The notes under the pieces are model-generated. The model was not told where the DNA came from, did not search any database, and saw nothing but the letters and a program-made list of their open reading frames with translations. Positions 9,901 through 19,824 of a DNA stretch of 64,000 nt are shown in pieces. Positions within the stretch are counted from its first letter, which is position 1. Every line of letters starts with the position of its first letter. Made by a program: the position numbers and the translations under genes. Source of the DNA: Thiomicrospira sp. WB1 (GTDB taxonomy: Bacteria > Pseudomonadota > Gammaproteobacteria > Thiomicrospirales > Thiomicrospiraceae); assembly GCF_001507535.1 (NCBI RefSeq), contig NZ_LQBN01000002.1:62001-126000 (forward strand), read 5' to 3'.

Positions 9901-10569
9901 TGTCATGTCGGGGCGTGAGGTGGTCACGATTAAATCGTTTTCCAGGTCCAGGACGTAGAAGTGTTTGTTTTTGCCTAACAATTCCTGTGACAGGTTCAGT
10001 AGAAAGTTGTCATCTGCCAGTTTGGTCACACCAAACACATAGCCCAGTAACTGGTCACGATCGCCCAGAATGGGCGCGTAAATTTGAAAGACAGGCACTT
10101 TGACCGCCCGACCGATGAGCGGGGCGGTGATGTAAGGTGTTTTTCGGCCGTTCAGGGCTTTAAAGTGTTTACGGTCACTGATATTAAGGCCGACGCGACC
10201 GGGAACACTGGGCGAGTCAAACAGGAGGTTGCCTTGCGGGTCGGCAACGACCAGGCCGGCATTGAAATAGTCATGCAGTTTGACACGGTTGTCCAGTAAC
10301 GCCTGAATCGCTTCGGGCGGTTTCAGCGCCGAGCCATCAGTCAGTTTCGGTGCAAACGCCATCAGGGTGTCACGCCGGGTGGCGAGTTCTTTGTCAATGC
10401 GTTCGGCCAGTTGTTGGTTTAGAAGGGTCTGCTCTGTTAACAAGCTATTTTTGGAGTCGCTGTAAACCAGATACCCCATGGCCAGACTGAACAGCAGGGC
10501 CAGACCGACGAAGGTGGCCTGAGTGTAGAGAATCAGTCGCTGAGTGAGTGTGAGTTGTTTTTTGGCCAT
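6901..10569 (-). CDS. hybrid histidine kinase with three receiver domains and a C-terminal diguanylate cyclase
   Basis: A 1222-residue inner-membrane signalling protein. Order: TM1 about 10-36, periplasmic double-Cache-like sensor 40-275, TM2 about 281-309, HAMP 310-365, histidine kinase with His388 in NMSHEIRTPLN, ATPase with N-box near 504 and GTGLGL near 568, then receivers with phospho-acceptor Asp681, Asp820 and Asp976, and a GGDEF domain with active GGEEF at 1136-1140. An RxxD inhibitory site (RPTD, 1127-1130) precedes it by 5 residues. No EAL or Hpt domain is visible. It should couple an extracytoplasmic ligand to c-di-GMP synthesis. It stands alone, divergent from pncC; the ligand is unknown. 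Confidence 0.93.
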   Translation of the reverse strand: MAKKQLTLTQRLILYTQATFVGLALLFSLAMGYLVYSDSKNSLLTEQTLLNQQLAERIDKELATRRDTLMAFAPKLTDGSALKPPEAIQALLDNRVKLHDYFNAGLVVADPQGNLLFDSPSVPGRVGLNISDRKHFKALNGRKTPYITAPLIGRAVKVPVFQIYAPILGDRDQLLGYVFGVTKLADDNFLLNLSQELLGKNKHFYVLDLENDLIVTTSRPDMTLVNLKRLKDSQALSLLKQGQLTGIAKSQFGGKIFYTTHKLKFNDWLVVHTIAEDEIFVPVWALLIKLGALALLLLLLATGITTLFIRRILHPLQDSADQVDAMIEGRLESHQLDIPRMDELGRLLSALNRLLSKQQGHMSDLRAAKRASDEASLAKSQFLANMSHEIRTPLNAVIGLADLLSQDPSLSSRASRRVEQIHSSGKLLLGIINDVLDYSKIESGRLELETEPFNLNTVLEQLSILFSDLANHKQIELLFHLRPDVPTALKGDSLRLTQILTNLVNNAIKFTEKGEIEVCIRLIDQTTDTATVRFAVRDTGIGMSAAQQQRLFHAFMQADNSTTRKHGGTGLGLVISQRLVHLMGGTDMTVESEPNRGSVFYFDLTLPTNAESAQPQPHFLCAPSPCRALVVDDQPTSRTILREILESWQFEVEEAENGQQALEKVQSHLEDDRFYKTILMDWEMPVLNGLSALRQIQSLYKDYGHDADLPALLMVSAHDQAEINMGRDDTFTFLHKPFNPSQLFNAINASHRLDQLGIHQDNQTIQFENQPILVVEDNAINREVIGEMLKQFNLNPHFAENGQAGVDAVKATSYDLVLMDIQMPVMDGYKATEIIRRFDADLPIIALTAAAMIEDKQRALDAGMNAHLAKPIELKALQNQLMQHLSWHPVTPTTNPHSGDASPAIEVANQSPPPDKTQDVLQQEKPVILIVDDEPANARILANGLKNDYKLLIANSGEKALARAAKHPKPDLILLDIVMPGMDGYDACKALKNDPQTQDIPVIFVSALDQAEDEEKGLDLGAVDFIAKPFHLPIVRSRVRNHISLKLKADLLDHLSHMDGLTHIANRRQFDEQLETESHRLARNRKPLGLIMIDIDFFKAFNDHYGHGQGDVCLQKVAHALNEHIQRPTDLLARYGGEEFVVMLPETDAAGVESVAQTLRQAIADLEVPHAFSSAADHVTISVGGAAHRIDRPEQAAALLTQADKALYQAKKQGRNRVIIQS

Positions 10570-10952
10570 GCAAAGGATGCCTATGGGTGTTGTGTCTTTT
10601 TGGACGCTCGCTCGCTTATCCGGCCCGACAAGGGTTCGCTAGAACCTGTGATGCATGTCTTTGGTTCTGGTGGAAAGAAAGGCCTTTCTTCGCGGGTCCT
10701 GTGCAACGTCTTTTCTGATGTTGTTTAGTCTTATTCAATCTTAAACGCAGTTTCTGCATAAGTCTATCTGACGTGCTTGAATCATAGATGCGTAGGTATT
10801 CAAATCATTGGGTGAAGAAGGCGAAGGCTCGGACGCGTCCGGCTGTCAAAATGATGCAAAAAACGTTATCCTTAACCTCTTAAATAAACGAATCAGTCGA
10901 TTGTGGGGCCGCGCTGAGAGTCAAGTGTGGCCGTTCAGTAAAAGGAGTAGGC
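10570..10952. other. 383-bp divergent intergenic region with two perfect palindromes
   Basis: No convincing gene. It separates the sensor gene from pncC. It holds AAGAAAGGCCTTTCTT (10675-10690) and CGGACGCGTCCG (10830-10841), both perfect dyads, plus a GAACC...GGTTC pair around 10642-10666. These could be operators for the divergent promoters. A short frame from 10808 looks like chance. Confidence 0.5.
10843..10872 (+). promoter_or_regulatory. possible sigma70 promoter for pncC
   Basis: CTGTCA, an 18-nt spacer and TATCCT lie about 80 nt before the pncC start. The match to consensus is moderate. Confidence 0.3.
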
Positions 10953-11453
10953 ATGCGCAGTCCTTCGGAATTGAACGCCCTGGTGGCAAAAGTCGGGGCG
11001 GCCCTGGTGGCAGACGAAAAAATGATTGTCACGGCTGAGTCGTGTACCGGTGGGTTGATTGCTGAGTGTTTGACCCGAGTTTCAGGCAGCCGTTCCTGGT
11101 TTGATCGTGCCTACATTACATACAGCTATGAATCCAAGCGTGAAATGCTCGGTGTTCGGGAAACCACCATTCAAAAAAAAGGGGCGGTTTCCAAAGAGTG
11201 CGTCGAGGAAATGGTGATTGGCGCTCTGCAGCAATCGCATGCCAAAGTCAGTGTGGCGTGCAGCGGTATTGCCGGGCCCACTGGCGGGACGCCGGATAAG
11301 CCGGTGGGCACGGTTTGGATCGCTTGGGCGGTTCAGGGGCATGATGAGGTGCTGGCCAGACGTTATCAGTTTGACGGGGATCGCGATGCGGTGCGCCAGG
11401 CCTGCGTTGAAGCCTCGCTCGAAGGGGTGCTGGATCTGCTTGCTGCACGCTGA
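10953..11453 (+). CDS. pncC: nicotinamide-nucleotide amidohydrolase (CinA C-terminal domain)
   Basis: About 166 residues, equal to the stand-alone CinA C-terminal domain. It deamidates nicotinamide mononucleotide to nicotinate mononucleotide in NAD recycling. Family motifs are [15 protein letters not shown] near residue 30, [11 protein letters not shown] and [19 protein letters not shown]. The start is supported by AAAGGAG 5 nt upstream. It lies directly before recA, a common arrangement in gammaproteobacteria and many other bacteria (cinA-recA). Confidence 0.95.
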   Translation: MRSPSELNALVAKVGAALVADEKMIVTAESCTGGLIAECLTRVSGSRSWFDRAYITYSYESKREMLGVRETTIQKKGAVSKECVEEMVIGALQQSHAKVSVACSGIAGPTGGTPDKPVGTVWIAWAVQGHDEVLARRYQFDGDRDAVRQACVEASLEGVLDLLAAR

Positions 11454-11596
11454 TTTCTCACAGAAAAAGACTTTTAAATTGGCGTAATTATGGGATAATT
11501 GCCGCCCGGAATTTTTATTGCCTGGCCAATGGGGCAAAGCGGCTTCAGTCGCTTTTGACGCCAGCCAGCAGACAACAGGATCAATGGTGGACAAGC

Positions 11597-12625
11597 ATGG
11601 ATGAAAACAAACGCAAAGCTCTGGATGCGGCCCTGGGTCAGATTGAAAAACAATTCGGCAAAGGCTCGATCATGCGCATGGGCGATGCCGGTGTGGCGCG
11701 TGACATCGCATCGGTGTCGACCGGCTCCATCGGTCTGGACATTGCGTTGGGCATCGGCGGTCTGCCACGAGGGCGTGTTGTGGAAATTTATGGCCCGGAA
11801 TCTTCCGGGAAAACCACGCTGACATTGCATGCGATTGCAGAAATGCAAAAGCAGGGGGGTACCGCCGCGTTTGTGGACGCCGAGCACGCACTGGATCCAA
11901 TTTATGCGGAAAAGCTGGGGGTTGACGTCGACAACCTGCTGGTTTCACAGCCGGATACCGGTGAGCAGGCATTGGAAATTGCTGATTCATTGGTGCGCTC
12001 CGGCGCGGTCGATATTGTGGTGGTGGATTCGGTGGCTGCCCTGACACCCAAAGCCGAAATCGAAGGCGATATGGGGGATTCTCACATGGGGCTTCAGGCA
12101 CGTCTGATGTCCCAGGCGCTGCGTAAACTGACGGCGAACATCAAACGCACCAATACGTTGGTGATTTTTATCAACCAGATTCGGATGAAGATCGGGGTGA
12201 TGTTCGGCAACCCGGAAACCACTACCGGCGGGAATGCGCTGAAATTTTATTCGTCGGTGCGTTTGGATATTCGTCGCATCGGGGCGATCAAAAAAGGCGA
12301 AGAGATTCTCGGCAACGAAACCCGGGTCAAAGTGGTCAAAAACAAGGTGTCGCCCCCGTTTAAACAGGTCGAGTTTGACATTCTTTATGGCCAGGGCATT
12401 TCTCGGGAAGGCGAGGTGATTGATTTGGGCGTCAAGGAAAAGCTGATCGACAAAGCCGGTGCCTGGTATTCCTACAATGGCGAAAAAATTGGCCAAGGCA
12501 AGGATAATGTGCGTCAGTTTTTGAAAGACAATCCCGAGACGTACGAGACTTTGCAGGCCCAGTTGTTGGAAAAGCTGCTGCCCCAGTCGAATAAAGACAA
12601 AGGGGATGCGGCCGCGGAGAGCTGA
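11597..12625 (+). CDS. recA: recombinase RecA
   Basis: About 342 residues. Forms the ATP-dependent nucleoprotein filament for homologous recombination and triggers SOS cleavage. Walker A GPESSGKT is at residues 66-73, followed by the VDAEHALDP and [13 protein letters not shown] strands, the L1/L2 DNA-binding loops and [23 protein letters not shown] chose the ATG at 11597 (MDENKRKAL) with GGTGGA 5 nt upstream rather than a frame-extended start at 11555. A weak promoter-like GATAAT lies near 11494. No consensus CTG-N10-CAG LexA box is visible upstream. recX follows without a gap. Confidence 0.98.
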   Translation: MDENKRKALDAALGQIEKQFGKGSIMRMGDAGVARDIASVSTGSIGLDIALGIGGLPRGRVVEIYGPESSGKTTLTLHAIAEMQKQGGTAAFVDAEHALDPIYAEKLGVDVDNLLVSQPDTGEQALEIADSLVRSGAVDIVVVDSVAALTPKAEIEGDMGDSHMGLQARLMSQALRKLTANIKRTNTLVIFINQIRMKIGVMFGNPETTTGGNALKFYSSVRLDIRRIGAIKKGEEILGNETRVKVVKNKVSPPFKQVEFDILYGQGISREGEVIDLGVKEKLIDKAGAWYSYNGEKIGQGKDNVRQFLKDNPETYETLQAQLLEKLLPQSNKDKGDAAAES

Positions 12626-13135
12626 TTGCAACGCAACGAATCGTTAGAGACGCCGCTCGAACAAGAAGCATTGCGTGCCGAAACCCAGGAAAAGGCTGTG
12701 CAGCTTCTGGCACGCCGGGAACACGGGCGGCGCGAACTTGCCTTTAAGTTAATGCAGAAGCTTCCGGCTCTGCAAGATCAACCAGGCCTGGTAGAAAGTG
12801 TGCTCGATCATTGCCAAGCACAGGGCTGGCTGGACGAGGCGCGCTTTGTGGAAGCGGCGGTGCGAGAGCAAATGCAACGTCGGCAAGGCCCCTTTAAAAT
12901 CCGCCACTGGTTGCGCCAGCGCTGTGAACAGGATGTGTTGATTGACGCGCATCTGGCGTATGAGACCGAGGTTTGGGTCAGCCTGGCTCAGGAAGCCCTG
13001 GCCAAAAAATACGGTGCCGACTGGCTTGATCAGGCGAAAGGTGACCGAAAACAGCAGCAGCGAGCCCAGCGTTTTCTGCATTCTCGCGGTTTTGACGGCG
13101 ACCAGATCCGTCGGGCCCTCAACAGTGAATTTTAA
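12626..13135 (+). CDS. recX: RecA regulator RecX
   Basis: About 169 residues. RecX binds RecA filaments and limits their extension. The three-helix repeats are seen in REHGRRELAFKL, HCQAQGWLDEARFVEA and RFLHSRGFDGDQIRRAL. The likely start is TTG at 12626, immediately after the recA stop (TGATTG), so translation probably depends on recA; a later GTG near 12697 is possible. Nothing resembling the terminator found between recA and recX in E. coli is present. An exact palindrome copy encodes Pro-Gly-Leu-Val inside the gene. Confidence 0.9.
   Translation: MQRNESLETPLEQEALRAETQEKAVQLLARREHGRRELAFKLMQKLPALQDQPGLVESVLDHCQAQGWLDEARFVEAAVREQMQRRQGPFKIRHWLRQRCEQDVLIDAHLAYETEVWVSLAQEALAKKYGADWLDQAKGDRKQQQRAQRFLHSRGFDGDQIRRALNSEF
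12781..12792. repeat. ACCAGGCCTGGT palindrome, exact copy
   Basis: Inside recX, encoding Pro-Gly-Leu-Val. The flanks lack the usual T and A runs. Confidence 0.9.
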
Positions 13136-13168
13136 ATTTTGACGATTTTAGGAAATGGACGTTAGATC

Positions 13169-15763
13169 ATGACCAGTGCAGAACTGAGAAAGGCTTTTTT
13201 GGACTTTTTTGCCGAGCGTGGCCACGAGGTGGTGCACTCAAGCCCGGTGGTGCCGGCCAACGACCCCACCTTGTTATTCACCAATGCCGGCATGGTGCCG
13301 TTCAAAGAAACCTTTCTGGGACAGGAAAAACGTCCTTACCAGCGCGCGACCAGCGTGCAGCGGTGCATTCGGGCCGGAGGCAAGCACAATGACCTGGAAA
13401 ATGTCGGTTACACCGCCCGTCACCACACCTTTTTTGAAATGCTGGGTAATTTCAGTTTTGGGGATTATTTCAAGCGTGAAGCCATTCAGTACGGCTGGGA
13501 GTTTCTGACGCAGACATTGGGGTTGCCTGAAGACAAGCTCTGGGTGACGGTGTTTGAAGAAGATGCCGACGCGGAAAAAATCTGGCTGGAGGAAATGGGG
13601 GTCAGCCCGGAACGTTTTTCGCGCTGTGGCGCCAAAGATAACTTCTGGTCCATGGGCGAGACGGGGCCCTGTGGTCCCTGTTCAGAAATTTTTTATGACC
13701 ACGGCCCGGACGTGGCCGGTGGGCCGCCGGGTTCCCCAGATGAAGACGGGGATCGTTACATTGAGATCTGGAATCTGGTGTTCATGCAGTTTGATCGTGC
13801 CAGCGATGGCACCTTGACGCCGCTGCCCAAGCCGTCCGTGGATACCGGCATGGGGTTGGAACGCCTGGCTGCGGTCATGCAACATCAGCACAACAATTAT
13901 GACATCGACCTGTTTAAAGCCATTGTGGCCAAAGCGAGTGAGTTGACCGGTGAAAAGGATCTATCACACGCCTCTTTGCGTGTGATTGCCGATCACATTC
14001 GTTCCTGCGCGTTCATGATTGTGGATGGTGTCTTGCCTTCCAATGAGGGACGGGGGTATGTGTTGCGTCGCATCATTCGCCGTGCGATCCGTCATGGTTA
14101 TAAGCTCGGTCAGGAAAAGCCGTTTTTCCATAAGCTGGTCCCGGTTCTGGTTGAGCAGATGGGGCAGGCGTATCCGGAGTTGGCGGAGGCACAGGATAAA
14201 GTCATCAAGGCCCTTTCGCAGGAAGAAAACCGGTTTGCGGAGACCCTGGACCATGGCATGAAGATTCTGGAAGCGGATATCGCCGACCTGTCGGGCAAGA
14301 CCATTTCCGGTGACACCGCTTTTAAACTCTATGATACCTATGGGTTTCCCCTGGACTTGACCGCCGATGTGGCGCGTGAACGTGGTTTGAGCGTGGATGA
14401 GGCCGGATTTGAAGCGGCCATGGCCGAGCAGCGTGCCCGGGCACGCGAAGCGAGTCAGTTTTCAGCTCAAGGCAATGTGTCGGTGGATTTTGATGAGCCC
14501 ACCACGTTTGTTGGTTATCACGCTGATCAGGCGGATGCGCAGATTCGAGCCCTGTTTGTGGAGGGCGAAGCCGTAGACGTTCTGGAAGAAGGTCAGCAAG
14601 GAATCGTGGTGCTGGATCGCACACCGTTTTATGCCGAATCCGGCGGTCAGGTGGGTGATTGCGGCAGCCTGACCGAAGGCATGCACAGTTTTCATGTGAA
14701 CCAGTGTTTCAAACAGGGGCAGACCTGGTTGCACCTTGGTGAAGCCACGGCTGGCAAACTCGAAGTTGGCCAATCGGTGGAAGCGCGCATTGATGTGGCA
14801 GCACGACGAGCCAGTGAACGCAATCACTCGGCCACGCATTTGCTGCATGCTGCCTTGCGCACGATTCTGGGCACGCATGTGGCCCAAAAAGGGTCACTCG
14901 TAGTGCCGGATCGTTTGCGTTTTGACTTTTCGCACTCCGAGCCGATTGCGCCGGAACAGTTGTTGCAGATTGAAAAACTGGTCAATGATCACATCATGAA
15001 CAACCGACGCGTGGTCACCGAAGAAATGGACATTGAAGCCGCCAAAGCCAAGGGGGCGATGGCGTTGTTCGGAGAAAAATACGGCGATGTGGTGCGAGTG
15101 GTCGATATGGGCGAGTTCTCGATTGAGCTGTGTGGCGGCACGCATGTCTGCGCCACGGGCGAAATCGGCCCCTTCCGCATTGTGGGTGAAACAGGGATTG
15201 CTTCCGGTGTCCGCCGCATTGAGGCCGTGACCGGTCAGGCGGCCTGGGACGCCATTTATCGCAATGATGAAACCCTGCTGCGAGCCGCGCAACACCTGAA
15301 AACCGATCCAGAGACCCTGGCGACCAAAGCCGAACAACTGGTGTCGGAGCAAAAAGAACTGGAAAAGCAGCTTAGACAGTTGCAGGCCAAGCTGGCATCC
15401 AGTCAGGGGGATGACTTGGCGTCACAGGCGCAGGAGATCGATGGCATCAAGGTATTGGCCGCGCAACTCGAAGGCGCCGACACCAATACGTTGCGCGATA
15501 CGTTGGATAAACTCAAGGATAAATTGGCGCCGGCGGCGGTGGTGCTGGCTGCGGTGAACAATGACAAGGTCACACTGGTGGCCGGGGTGAGCAAAGAGGC
15601 AACGGATCGCATTCAAGCCGGGCCATTGGTCAACCATGTGGCGCAGCAGGTCGGTGGCAAGGGCGGTGGACGTCCTGATATGGCGCAGGCTGGCGGCAAA
15701 GATCCGGCGGCGTTGCCTGGTGCGCTGGCTTCGGTAAGTGACTGGGTTAAAACTCAGTTGTAA
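13169..15763 (+). CDS. alaS: alanyl-tRNA synthetase
   Basis: About 864 residues, normal length. Charges tRNA-Ala and edits mischarged Ser/Gly. The class II catalytic core has [16 protein letters not shown] and [19 protein letters not shown]. The editing domain has the zinc-type HSATHLLH near residue 550 and CGGTH near residue 655. A coiled region and a Gly-rich C-Ala domain ([15 protein letters not shown]) finish the protein. ATG 13169 has only a weak ribosome site. Gene order recX-alaS-lysC matches many gammaproteobacteria, but csrA, which usually follows there, is not next. Confidence 0.98.
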   Translation: MTSAELRKAFLDFFAERGHEVVHSSPVVPANDPTLLFTNAGMVPFKETFLGQEKRPYQRATSVQRCIRAGGKHNDLENVGYTARHHTFFEMLGNFSFGDYFKREAIQYGWEFLTQTLGLPEDKLWVTVFEEDADAEKIWLEEMGVSPERFSRCGAKDNFWSMGETGPCGPCSEIFYDHGPDVAGGPPGSPDEDGDRYIEIWNLVFMQFDRASDGTLTPLPKPSVDTGMGLERLAAVMQHQHNNYDIDLFKAIVAKASELTGEKDLSHASLRVIADHIRSCAFMIVDGVLPSNEGRGYVLRRIIRRAIRHGYKLGQEKPFFHKLVPVLVEQMGQAYPELAEAQDKVIKALSQEENRFAETLDHGMKILEADIADLSGKTISGDTAFKLYDTYGFPLDLTADVARERGLSVDEAGFEAAMAEQRARAREASQFSAQGNVSVDFDEPTTFVGYHADQADAQIRALFVEGEAVDVLEEGQQGIVVLDRTPFYAESGGQVGDCGSLTEGMHSFHVNQCFKQGQTWLHLGEATAGKLEVGQSVEARIDVAARRASERNHSATHLLHAALRTILGTHVAQKGSLVVPDRLRFDFSHSEPIAPEQLLQIEKLVNDHIMNNRRVVTEEMDIEAAKAKGAMALFGEKYGDVVRVVDMGEFSIELCGGTHVCATGEIGPFRIVGETGIASGVRRIEAVTGQAAWDAIYRNDETLLRAAQHLKTDPETLATKAEQLVSEQKELEKQLRQLQAKLASSQGDDLASQAQEIDGIKVLAAQLEGADTNTLRDTLDKLKDKLAPAAVVLAAVNNDKVTLVAGVSKEATDRIQAGPLVNHVAQQVGGKGGGRPDMAQAGGKDPAALPGALASVSDWVKTQL

Positions 15764-15775
15764 TCATATCAACGC

Positions 15776-15806
15776 AACCCCGGTACCTGCCGGTGCCGGG
15801 GTTTTT
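15776..15806 (+). terminator. intrinsic terminator after alaS
   Basis: A 12-bp stem (AACCCCGGTACC with GGTGCCGGGGTT, one G-U pair), a 4-nt loop and a run of T residues, just past the alaS stop and before lysC. Confidence 0.85.
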
Positions 15807-15829
15807 GTGTCTGTAAGGATCGAGCATAG

Positions 15830-17056
15830 ATGGCACTGATCGTTCAAAAATACGGCGGCACCTCGGTAGGAAGCATTGAGCGCATTCAACATGTGGCGCA
15901 AAAAGTTTGCCGTTCGGTGGCCAATGGTGACCAGGTGGTGGTGGCGGTTTCCGCCATGAGTGGCGAGACCAACCGTCTGACGGCGATGGCAAAGGAAATC
16001 CAGAAGCAGCCGAACCGGCGTGAAATGGATGTGCTCCTGACCACGGGTGAGCAGGTGACCATTGCACTGTTGTCGATGGCACTGGAAGCACAGGGTCAGC
16101 CTGCGATTTCCTATACCGGGTGGCAGGTGCCGATTCACACCAATGATGTCCATGCCAAGGCGCGCATCGAGTCCATCGAAGCCGACAAAATTCACTGGCA
16201 GTTAAGTCAGGGAAAAGTGGTTGTCATTGCCGGTTTTCAGGGGGTGACGGATCAGGGTGATATTTCCACGCTGGGCCGGGGCGGTTCGGACACCACCGCG
16301 GTGGCGCTGGCAGCGGCACTGAATGCCGATGAATGTCAGATTTACACTGATGTGGATGGGGTGTACACAACCGATCCCCGTGTGGTCTCGGAGGCCAAGC
16401 GTCTGGAAATGGTCACGTATGATGAAATGCTTGAGCTCGCCAGTCTGGGGGCGAAAGTGTTGCAGATACGGTCGGTCGAGTTTGCCAGCAAATATCAGGT
16501 GCCTTTGCGCGTGCTTTCTTCCATGCAGGAAGGGGGCGGGACCTTACTGATCAGTGAAGAAGAATTTGAGGAAAGAGCCATGGAAAAGCCATTGATTTCG
16601 GGCATTGCCTTCAGTCGGGATGAAGCCAAGCTGATGGTGCTGGGCGTGCCGGATGAACCGGGCATAGCCTACCAGCTGTTGGGACCGGTGTCGGAGGCAA
16701 ACATTGAAATCGACATGATCATTCAAAACCAGAGTGTGGATGGCACCACGGATTTTACGTTTACCGTGACCCGAAACGATTTGGCTCAGGCCAAGGCGTT
16801 GCTGGAGGCGACCGCTGAGCGTTTGAATGCACGCCAGGTGCTCAGTGACGACTCAATCGCCAAACTGTCCATGGTGGGGATCGGCATGAAATCCCATTCC
16901 GGTATTGCCAGCAATATGTTTAAAACCCTAGCTGAACACCAAATCAACATTCAAATGATTGGCACAACCGAAATCAAAATATCGGTGGTGATTGATGAAG
17001 GGCGACTGGATGAAGCCGTGCAGGCCCTTCACAGTGCCTTTGAATTAGACCAATAA
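15830..17056 (+). CDS. lysC: aspartate kinase
   Basis: About 408 residues, the stand-alone aspartokinase type with two C-terminal ACT domains. Phosphorylates aspartate at the head of the lysine, threonine and methionine pathways. The N-terminal [13 protein letters not shown] and the [18 protein letters not shown] block are the kinase signatures; ACT-domain strands include [19 protein letters not shown]. Probably feedback-inhibited. AAGGA lies about 10 nt before the ATG. The product feeds asd, which lies about 34 kb away in this window. An in-frame second start making a beta subunit is possible, as in some relatives, but not shown. Confidence 0.96.
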   Translation: MALIVQKYGGTSVGSIERIQHVAQKVCRSVANGDQVVVAVSAMSGETNRLTAMAKEIQKQPNRREMDVLLTTGEQVTIALLSMALEAQGQPAISYTGWQVPIHTNDVHAKARIESIEADKIHWQLSQGKVVVIAGFQGVTDQGDISTLGRGGSDTTAVALAAALNADECQIYTDVDGVYTTDPRVVSEAKRLEMVTYDEMLELASLGAKVLQIRSVEFASKYQVPLRVLSSMQEGGGTLLISEEEFEERAMEKPLISGIAFSRDEAKLMVLGVPDEPGIAYQLLGPVSEANIEIDMIIQNQSVDGTTDFTFTVTRNDLAQAKALLEATAERLNARQVLSDDSIAKLSMVGIGMKSHSGIASNMFKTLAEHQINIQMIGTTEIKISVVIDEGRLDEAVQALHSAFELDQ

Positions 17057-17082
17057 TCAAGAGCGATGGTTGGTTTGATTTT

Positions 17083-17111
17083 TTGTCAAAGACCTTGTTG
17101 CAAGGTATACT
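17083..17111 (+). promoter_or_regulatory. thrS: sigma70 promoter for thrS with dyad in spacer
   Basis: TTGTCA, exactly 17 nt, then TATACT, each one mismatch from consensus, about 35-40 nt before thrS. The spacer and first -10 base form the dyad ACCTTG-TTG-CAAGGT (17092-17106), a candidate operator. Confidence 0.7.
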
Positions 17112-17148
17112 ATCGCGTTTTTCTGACCCAACATAAATGAGTCGTGCT

Positions 17149-19071
17149 ATGCCAAACATTACCCTTCCGGATGCGTCCGTCAAAACTTATGCCAACCCGG
17201 TGAGCATTGAAACCATTGCTCAGGACATTGGAGCAGGCCTGGCAAAAGCCACGGTGGCCGGTCGCATCGATGGCCAGTTGGCTGATACCTGTGACCAGGT
17301 GGATCACGATGCCTCGGTGGAAATGGTGACGCTTAAGGATGACGATGGCCTGCACATTATGCGTCACTCCTGTGCGCACTTGTTGGGGCATGCGCTCAAG
17401 CAGTTGTATCCGAACGCAAAAATGGCCATCGGTCCGGTGATTGACAATGGCTTTTACTACGACATTGATCTGGAAGAAAAGATCACCCCGGAACATCTGG
17501 GCGCGATTCAGAAACGAATGAAAGAATTGGCCAAGACCAAGTATCCGGTGGTGAAAAAAATGACGCCACGCGACGAAGCTCTGGCGATTTTTCGTGAACG
17601 GGGTGAGGATTACAAAATTGAGCTGATCGAAGCCATGCCGGACGAAACCGAGTTTGGCCTGTATTACCACCAGGAATACATTGACATGTGTCGTGGCCCA
17701 CATGTGCCGCACATGGGCTTTATCAAAGCGTTTGCACTGACCCATGTAGCGGGTGCTTACTGGCGTGGGGATTCGGATAACAAAATGTTGCAGCGCATCT
17801 ATGGGCTGGCGTTTGCGGACAAACAGGCCTTGAAAGATTACCAGCACATGATGGAAGAGGCCGAAAAACGTGACCATCGCAAGCTCGGTAAGCAGCTGGA
17901 TCTGTTTCATGTGGATGAGCTGGCCCCGGGGATGGCGTTCTGGCATCCGAAGGGCAGCACGCTGTACCGGGTGGTGGAAGATTACATGCGTCAGCAGTTG
18001 CGCCTGAATGGCTATGAAGAGATTCGCACCCCGTTGATCATGGATCGTTCTCTCTGGGAGAAATCCGGTCACTGGGACAAGTTCAAGGACAACATGTTTA
18101 CCACCGAGACGGAAAACCGGGATTATGCCGTCAAACCGATGAACTGTCCGGGGCACATCCAGGTTTATAACCGTCAGCTCAGCAGTTACCGCGATTTGCC
18201 GATTCGTCTGGCCGAGTTTGGTCTGGTGCACCGTAACGAGCCATCCGGGACCCTGCACGGTCTGATGCGGGTGCGCTCCTTTACCCAGGACGATGCGCAC
18301 ATCTTCTGTACGCCCGATCAGATTGAACAAGAGGTTCAAGCGTGTATTGATCTGGTTTATGAAACCTATCAGGACTTTGGCTTTGACCAGATCGAGGTGA
18401 AGTTTTCCACGCGCCCAGACAAGCGTGTTGGGTCGGACGAGGTCTGGGATCAGTCGGAAGCGGCGTTGGAATCCACGCTTAAAAAAGCCGGTCTTAATTA
18501 TGCGCTGCAACCCGGTGAAGGTGCATTCTATGGGCCGAAGATCGAATTCCAGCTGAAAGACTGCATCGGCCGTGTCTGGCAATGCGGCACCATTCAGTTG
18601 GACTTTTCCATGACTCAGGCCGAACGGTTGAATGCGGTTTATGTCGGGGCGGACAATGAGAAGCATCACCCGGTGATGATCCACCGGGCGATCCTTGGGT
18701 CGCTGGAACGCTTTGTCGGCATCCTGGTGGAACATTACGAAGGTAAGTTCCCAACCTGGTTGGCACCGGTGCAACTGGTGCTGGCGTCCATTTCCGATGT
18801 TCACAATGATTATGTGACCCAGTTTGCCAAAAAATTGCAAAAACATGGATTTAGAGTGGAAACGGACTTGAGAAATGAGAAGGTTGGGTTTAAAATCCGC
18901 GAACACACATTAAATCGTGTGCCCTATATCCTGGTCGTGGGCGACAAAGAAATGGAAAATGACACCATTAATGTCCGCGCCAGAGGCGGAGAGAATTTAG
19001 GCAGTTTGACGTTTGACCAGCTTTTGGATCAGCTGAACAACGACATTGCCCGCCTGGGTCGCGTTGATTAA
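17149..19071 (+). CDS. thrS: threonyl-tRNA synthetase
   Basis: About 640 residues, full length. Domains: N-terminal TGS (starting [10 protein letters not shown]), editing domain with [10 protein letters not shown], class II core with [37 protein letters not shown] and [15 protein letters not shown], and an anticodon-binding domain. I chose ATG 17149 because family members begin at MP-ITLPD; ATG 17137 is an in-frame alternative four codons earlier. It begins the conserved thrS-infC-rpmI-rplT-pheST-ihfA series. A good promoter with a dyad in its spacer precedes it. A 598-residue frame on the opposite strand is a shadow. Confidence 0.97.
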   Translation: MPNITLPDASVKTYANPVSIETIAQDIGAGLAKATVAGRIDGQLADTCDQVDHDASVEMVTLKDDDGLHIMRHSCAHLLGHALKQLYPNAKMAIGPVIDNGFYYDIDLEEKITPEHLGAIQKRMKELAKTKYPVVKKMTPRDEALAIFRERGEDYKIELIEAMPDETEFGLYYHQEYIDMCRGPHVPHMGFIKAFALTHVAGAYWRGDSDNKMLQRIYGLAFADKQALKDYQHMMEEAEKRDHRKLGKQLDLFHVDELAPGMAFWHPKGSTLYRVVEDYMRQQLRLNGYEEIRTPLIMDRSLWEKSGHWDKFKDNMFTTETENRDYAVKPMNCPGHIQVYNRQLSSYRDLPIRLAEFGLVHRNEPSGTLHGLMRVRSFTQDDAHIFCTPDQIEQEVQACIDLVYETYQDFGFDQIEVKFSTRPDKRVGSDEVWDQSEAALESTLKKAGLNYALQPGEGAFYGPKIEFQLKDCIGRVWQCGTIQLDFSMTQAERLNAVYVGADNEKHHPVMIHRAILGSLERFVGILVEHYEGKFPTWLAPVQLVLASISDVHNDYVTQFAKKLQKHGFRVETDLRNEKVGFKIREHTLNRVPYILVVGDKEMENDTINVRARGGENLGSLTFDQLLDQLNNDIARLGRVD

Positions 19072-19098
19072 TGATTTGTAAACAGGAGGAGAGACGCT

Positions 19099-19650
19099 AT
19101 CGCAGTTAGAAGAGGTCGTGGCCGACCACAAAAACCAGAAGCCCCGAAAGATAATGTTAATGATCGCATTCGAGCCAAAGAGGTTCGTCTGATTGCTTCG
19201 GATGGCGAGCAGGTCGGTGTGGTACCAATCGAAGAAGCCCTGGAAACCGCACGCGATGCGGAACTGGATCTGGTCGAAATTTCTGCAAAAACCAATCCGC
19301 CTGTTTGTCGCATCATGGACTATGGTAAATACCTTTACCAGCAGCAAAAGAAAAAGCATGAAGCGAAGAAAAAACAAAAGCAAGTCCAGGTCAAAGAAGT
19401 CAAATTCAGACCCGGGACCGAAGAAGGGGATTATCAGGTCAAGCTGAAAAAGCTGATCAAATTCCTGGAAAAAGGTGACCGTACCAAGGTGACCATCTGG
19501 TTCCGAGGACGAGAAATTACCCACAAAGAACTGGGTATGAAGGTACTGGAACGCGTGCGCGATGATCTGTCGGATCTGGCGACCGTGGAACAGATGCCGA
19601 AAATGGAAGGCCGATCCATGCAGATGATGATGGCGCCGATTAAGCGCTGA
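19099..19650 (+). CDS. infC: translation initiation factor IF-3 with ATC start codon
   Basis: About 183 residues. Binds the 30S subunit and proofreads start-codon choice. Family blocks are [30 protein letters not shown] and MMMAPIKR at the end. No ATG, GTG or TTG exists between the upstream in-frame TGA (19072) and the conserved N-terminus. The only fitting start is ATC at 19099, 9 nt after a strong AGGAGG (19084-19089). E. coli infC uses AUU for autoregulation by IF-3, so a rare start here is expected for the family. It follows thrS by 27 nt, in the same operon. Confidence 0.92.
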   Translation: MAVRRGRGRPQKPEAPKDNVNDRIRAKEVRLIASDGEQVGVVPIEEALETARDAELDLVEISAKTNPPVCRIMDYGKYLYQQQKKKHEAKKKQKQVQVKEVKFRPGTEEGDYQVKLKKLIKFLEKGDRTKVTIWFRGREITHKELGMKVLERVRDDLSDLATVEQMPKMEGRSMQMMMAPIKR

Positions 19651-19745
19651 TTCATCGACTGCCTTTCATCAAACGATGACAATAACTGGGGGTTTGGCGT
19701 TGTGCCGACCTTCCGGTGCAGCTCTTCAGTGCTGTTGATTGTCGA

Positions 19746-19764
19746 GTGCAGAGTGGCTCTGCAC
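19746..19764 (+). promoter_or_regulatory. hairpin in the infC-rpmI gap
   Basis: GTGCAGAG-TGG-CTCTGCAC is a perfect 8-bp stem followed by CCTTTTAAA, within the 174-nt gap. It could be a weak terminator or part of an L20 translational operator, which lies in this region in E. coli. Which one is not decidable here. Confidence 0.45.
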
Positions 19765-19824
19765 CCTTTTAAACTGATGACCTGTCTGGTCTGAAGCAGC
19801 CGGGTCGAAAATGGAGTTTTAGCC

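Noticed and set aside
10808-11038. Short frame MGEEGEGSD... upstream of pncC
   Set aside because: Overlaps the real pncC start in another frame, atypical composition, no ribosome site.
11454-11596. LexA/SOS box upstream of recA
   Set aside because: No CTG-N10-CAG with good symmetry. The nearest candidate (CTG-N10-CAA near 11522) is not palindromic.
17110-18906. 598-residue open frame antisense to thrS
   Set aside because: It lies wholly opposite a certain gene, has no recognisable family features, and is explained by codon bias of the sense strand.
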